A stretch of 46,284 nt of DNA from an uncultured Clostridia bacterium. GTDB taxonomy: Bacteria; Bacillota; Clostridia; TANB77; CAG-508. The stretch lies in the NCBI GenBank assembly GCA_944388805.1, contig CALXKE010000014.1:1-46284 (forward strand), read 5' to 3'. Positions 44,672-46,284 of this stretch are shown piece by piece. Under the pieces are notes generated by a model that did no database searches, was not told where the DNA came from, and saw only the letters and a program-made list of their open reading frames with translations. A program made the translations under genes and the position numbers. The stretch's first letter is position 1. Each line of letters opens with the position of its first letter.

Positions 44672-45673
44672 TTATTTCATTGCTTCTTCTACTGCAACAG
44701 CAACTGCAACTGATGCTCCAACCATTGGGTTGTTACCCATTCCAATTAATCCCATCATTTCAACATGTGCTGGTACTGATGAGCTTCCTGCGAATTGTGC
44801 ATCTGAGTGCATTCTTCCCATTGTATCTGTCATACCATATGAAGCTGGTCCTGCTGCCATATTGTCTGGGTGTAATGTTCTTCCTGTTCCTCCACCTGAT
44901 GCTACTGAGAAATATTTCTTTCCTGCTGCTAATCTTTCTTTTTTGTATGTTCCTGCAACTGGATGTTGGAATCTTGTTGGATTTGTTGAGTTACCTGTAA
45001 TTGATACATCAACATCTTCCATCCACATGATTGCTACACCTTCTCTAACATCGTTTGCTCCATAACATCTAACTTTACTTCTTTCTCCATCTGAGTATTT
45101 AATTTCTTCTACTACTTTTACTTTTCCTGTGAAGAAATCAAAGTCTGTTTTAACATATGTAAATCCATTGATTCTTGAAATAACTTGTGCAGCATCTTTT
45201 CCAAGTCCATTTAAGATAACTCTTAATGGTTCTTTTCTTACTTTGTTTGCTGATTTTGCAATTCCGATTGCTCCTTCAGCTGCTGCAAAACTTTCATGTC
45301 CTGCTAAGAATGCAAAACATTTTGTATCTTCTGATAATAACATTGATGCTAAGTTTCCATGTCCTAATCCAACTTTTCTATCATCTGCAACTGAACCAGG
45401 AATACAGAAAGCTTGTAATCCTTCTCCGATTGCTTTAGCTGCATCTGCTGCTTTTGTGCAACCTTTTTTGATTGCTATTGCTGCACCTAATGTATATGCC
45501 CAAGCTGCATTTTCAAAACAAATTGGTTGTACTCCTTTTACGATTTCATATGGATTAAATCCTTTATCTGTACATATTTTTAATGCATCTTCAAAATCTT
45601 TTATTCCGTATTTTTCCATTACTGGTTTTATTTGATCAATTCTTCTTTCATAACTTTCAAATGTTACTGCCAT
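44672..45673 (-). CDS. GGGtGRT protein
   Basis: A 333-aa protein of the GGGtGRT family, named for the motif present here at 260-266 (ASGGGTGRTLHPDN). Other conserved blocks are QPICFENAAWAYTLGAAIAIKKG, FCIPGSVADDRKVGLGHGNLASML and FLAGHESFAAAEGAIGIA. It is soluble, Gly/Ala-rich, with several Cys. Members are found with a dedicated Fe-S scaffold-like protein, whose C-terminus is encoded at the end of this window. Biochemical function is not established. Strong AGGAGG before the ATG. Confidence 0.95.
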   Translation of the reverse strand: MAVTFESYERRIDQIKPVMEKYGIKDFEDALKICTDKGFNPYEIVKGVQPICFENAAWAYTLGAAIAIKKGCTKAADAAKAIGEGLQAFCIPGSVADDRKVGLGHGNLASMLLSEDTKCFAFLAGHESFAAAEGAIGIAKSANKVRKEPLRVILNGLGKDAAQVISRINGFTYVKTDFDFFTGKVKVVEEIKYSDGERSKVRCYGANDVREGVAIMWMEDVDVSITGNSTNPTRFQHPVAGTYKKERLAAGKKYFSVASGGGTGRTLHPDNMAAGPASYGMTDTMGRMHSDAQFAGSSSVPAHVEMMGLIGMGNNPMVGASVAVAVAVEEAMK

Positions 45674-45685
45674 TTTATTTCCTCC

Positions 45686-46087
45686 TTACAATTCTTTTTT
45701 ATTTACATTTATTATTGATTTATCTTTTATTTTAGAAAAACAATATAATATTAATAAAGCTATAACTTTAGGTATAATACTTGATATTTCTATGAAATTC
45801 TGGAAACTAAAATTTAATGCCATATTCATAAATGCTAATTGTATAACTATATTCGCTAATATATTTATTCCATACGGTTTATTTCTTAATATTTTATATG
45901 TAATGATTGTCGACAATATTGCAACAATTATATTAACTATAACGACTTCTAAAATTGCACCTCTTGGATCTCCATCCAATCTATTTGGTCCTATAGCTAA
46001 ATTTTGATATACAATATATGCTAGTATTGCTTGAAATATTATAGTTGTTATTATTAATGATATTATATCTATTTTCCTATTTTTCAT
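45686..46087 (-). CDS. Four-helix membrane protein
   Basis: A 133-aa protein with four membrane helices (about 9-29, 46-66, 77-97 and 103-120) and short polar loops; GPNRLDGDPRGAILE stands in the first outside or inside loop. It lies 12 bases upstream of GGGtGRT and 17 bases downstream of the scaffold gene, so all three form one transcript. An inserted membrane protein is unusual in that pair. Family not recognised. Confidence 0.7.
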   Translation of the reverse strand: MKNRKIDIISLIITTIIFQAILAYIVYQNLAIGPNRLDGDPRGAILEVVIVNIIVAILSTIITYKILRNKPYGINILANIVIQLAFMNMALNFSFQNFIEISSIIPKVIALLILYCFSKIKDKSIINVNKKEL

Positions 46088-46104
46088 ATATTGCCCTCCA
46101 AAGT

Positions 46105-46284
46105 TTATTCTTTTCTTGGGTCAATCTTTTTCACAGCCTCATCAAATCTTCCATAAGTACCAGAAGCTTTTTCAATAGCTTCCATTGGATCCATACCTTT
46201 TTTGATATTATCCATCATTTTTCCCATATGAACATATTTGTATCCAATAATTTGGTCATCTTTATCTAATCCTAATTCTACAAT
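46105..46284 (-). CDS. Fe-S cluster assembly scaffold-like protein (C-terminal part)
   Basis: The last 59 residues of a gene that continues beyond the window: VELGLDKDDQIIGYKYVHMG and KMMDNIKKGMDPMEAIEKAS, ending AVKKIDPRKE. This is the C-terminal end typical of the NifU/IscU-related scaffold proteins that accompany GGGtGRT. The Cys residues of the scaffold domain would lie outside the window. It is the first of the three genes read towards GGGtGRT. Confidence 0.75.
   Translation of the reverse strand: MVELGLDKDDQIIGYKYVHMGKMMDNIKKGMDPMEAIEKASGTYGRFDEAVKKIDPRKE

Overview
The window comes from a very AT-rich, low-GC Gram-positive bacterium of the class Clostridia, most like the uncultured gut anaerobes known mainly from metagenomes. 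Supporting signs are strong AGGAGG-type ribosome binding sites, consensus sigma-A promoters (TTGACA-N17-TATAAT), formate-tetrahydrofolate ligase, the asp23/amaP/nusB/xseAB block, PASTA kinase PrkC with its phosphatase, GatCAB, a sortase, a THF-riboswitch-controlled ECF folate transporter and GGGtGRT/Fe-S scaffold genes. An unannotated 26-codon spoVM indicates an endospore former. The genetic code looks standard.

Layout. 1-8 kb (minus strand): HD phosphohydrolase, fhs, NUDIX, divergent PAP2, xseB, a frameshifted membrane-anchored protein, xseA, nusB, DUF2273, amaP and asp23. 8-12 kb: fmt, def, priA. 12-15 kb: a small frameshifted gene on the plus strand, then a GT2 glycosyltransferase with a polytopic membrane partner. 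15-18.5 kb: tig, clpP, clpX. 18.6-19.2 kb: rpmB, spoVM and a 49-aa membrane peptide. 19.4-22.2 kb: nth, a Cys-rich mini-protein, a polymer-forming membrane protein and a compositionally odd gene between short inverted repeats. 22.4-26.8 kb: rpe, rsgA, prkC, stp. 27.4-31.7 kb: gatB, a 42-aa ORF, gatA, gatC, sortase.

31.8-37.6 kb is accessory: tRNA-Gly, a serine recombinase lacking its catalytic domain, a convergent type I toxin-antitoxin candidate, a PrcB-like membrane protein, a zinc-ribbon/TM/PASTA protein, and a radical SAM gene broken by an in-frame TAA. 37.8-40 kb is a folate ECF operon (THF riboswitch, folT, ecfA, ecfT). 40-43 kb holds an RluA-type pseudouridine synthase (apparently leaderless), a YgjP-like peptidase and an EAL protein with a dead GGDEF. 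43.2-44.5 kb is an ADP-ribosyltransferase-like gene (frameshifted) with a small partner. 44.7 kb to the end is GGGtGRT, a four-helix membrane protein and the C-terminus of an Fe-S scaffold protein.

Spread between genes is a family of long inverted repeats, several carrying a GGGACG core (8.05, 22.3, 27.07 kb, possibly 20.3 kb). They look like REP/REPIN or MITE-type elements. A separate array of palindromes lies between fhs and the NUDIX gene. Four accessory ORFs are frameshifted or carry a nonsense codon, whereas all conserved genes read through intact, which argues for real decay rather than poor sequence. Everything here was read by eye; no database search was run.
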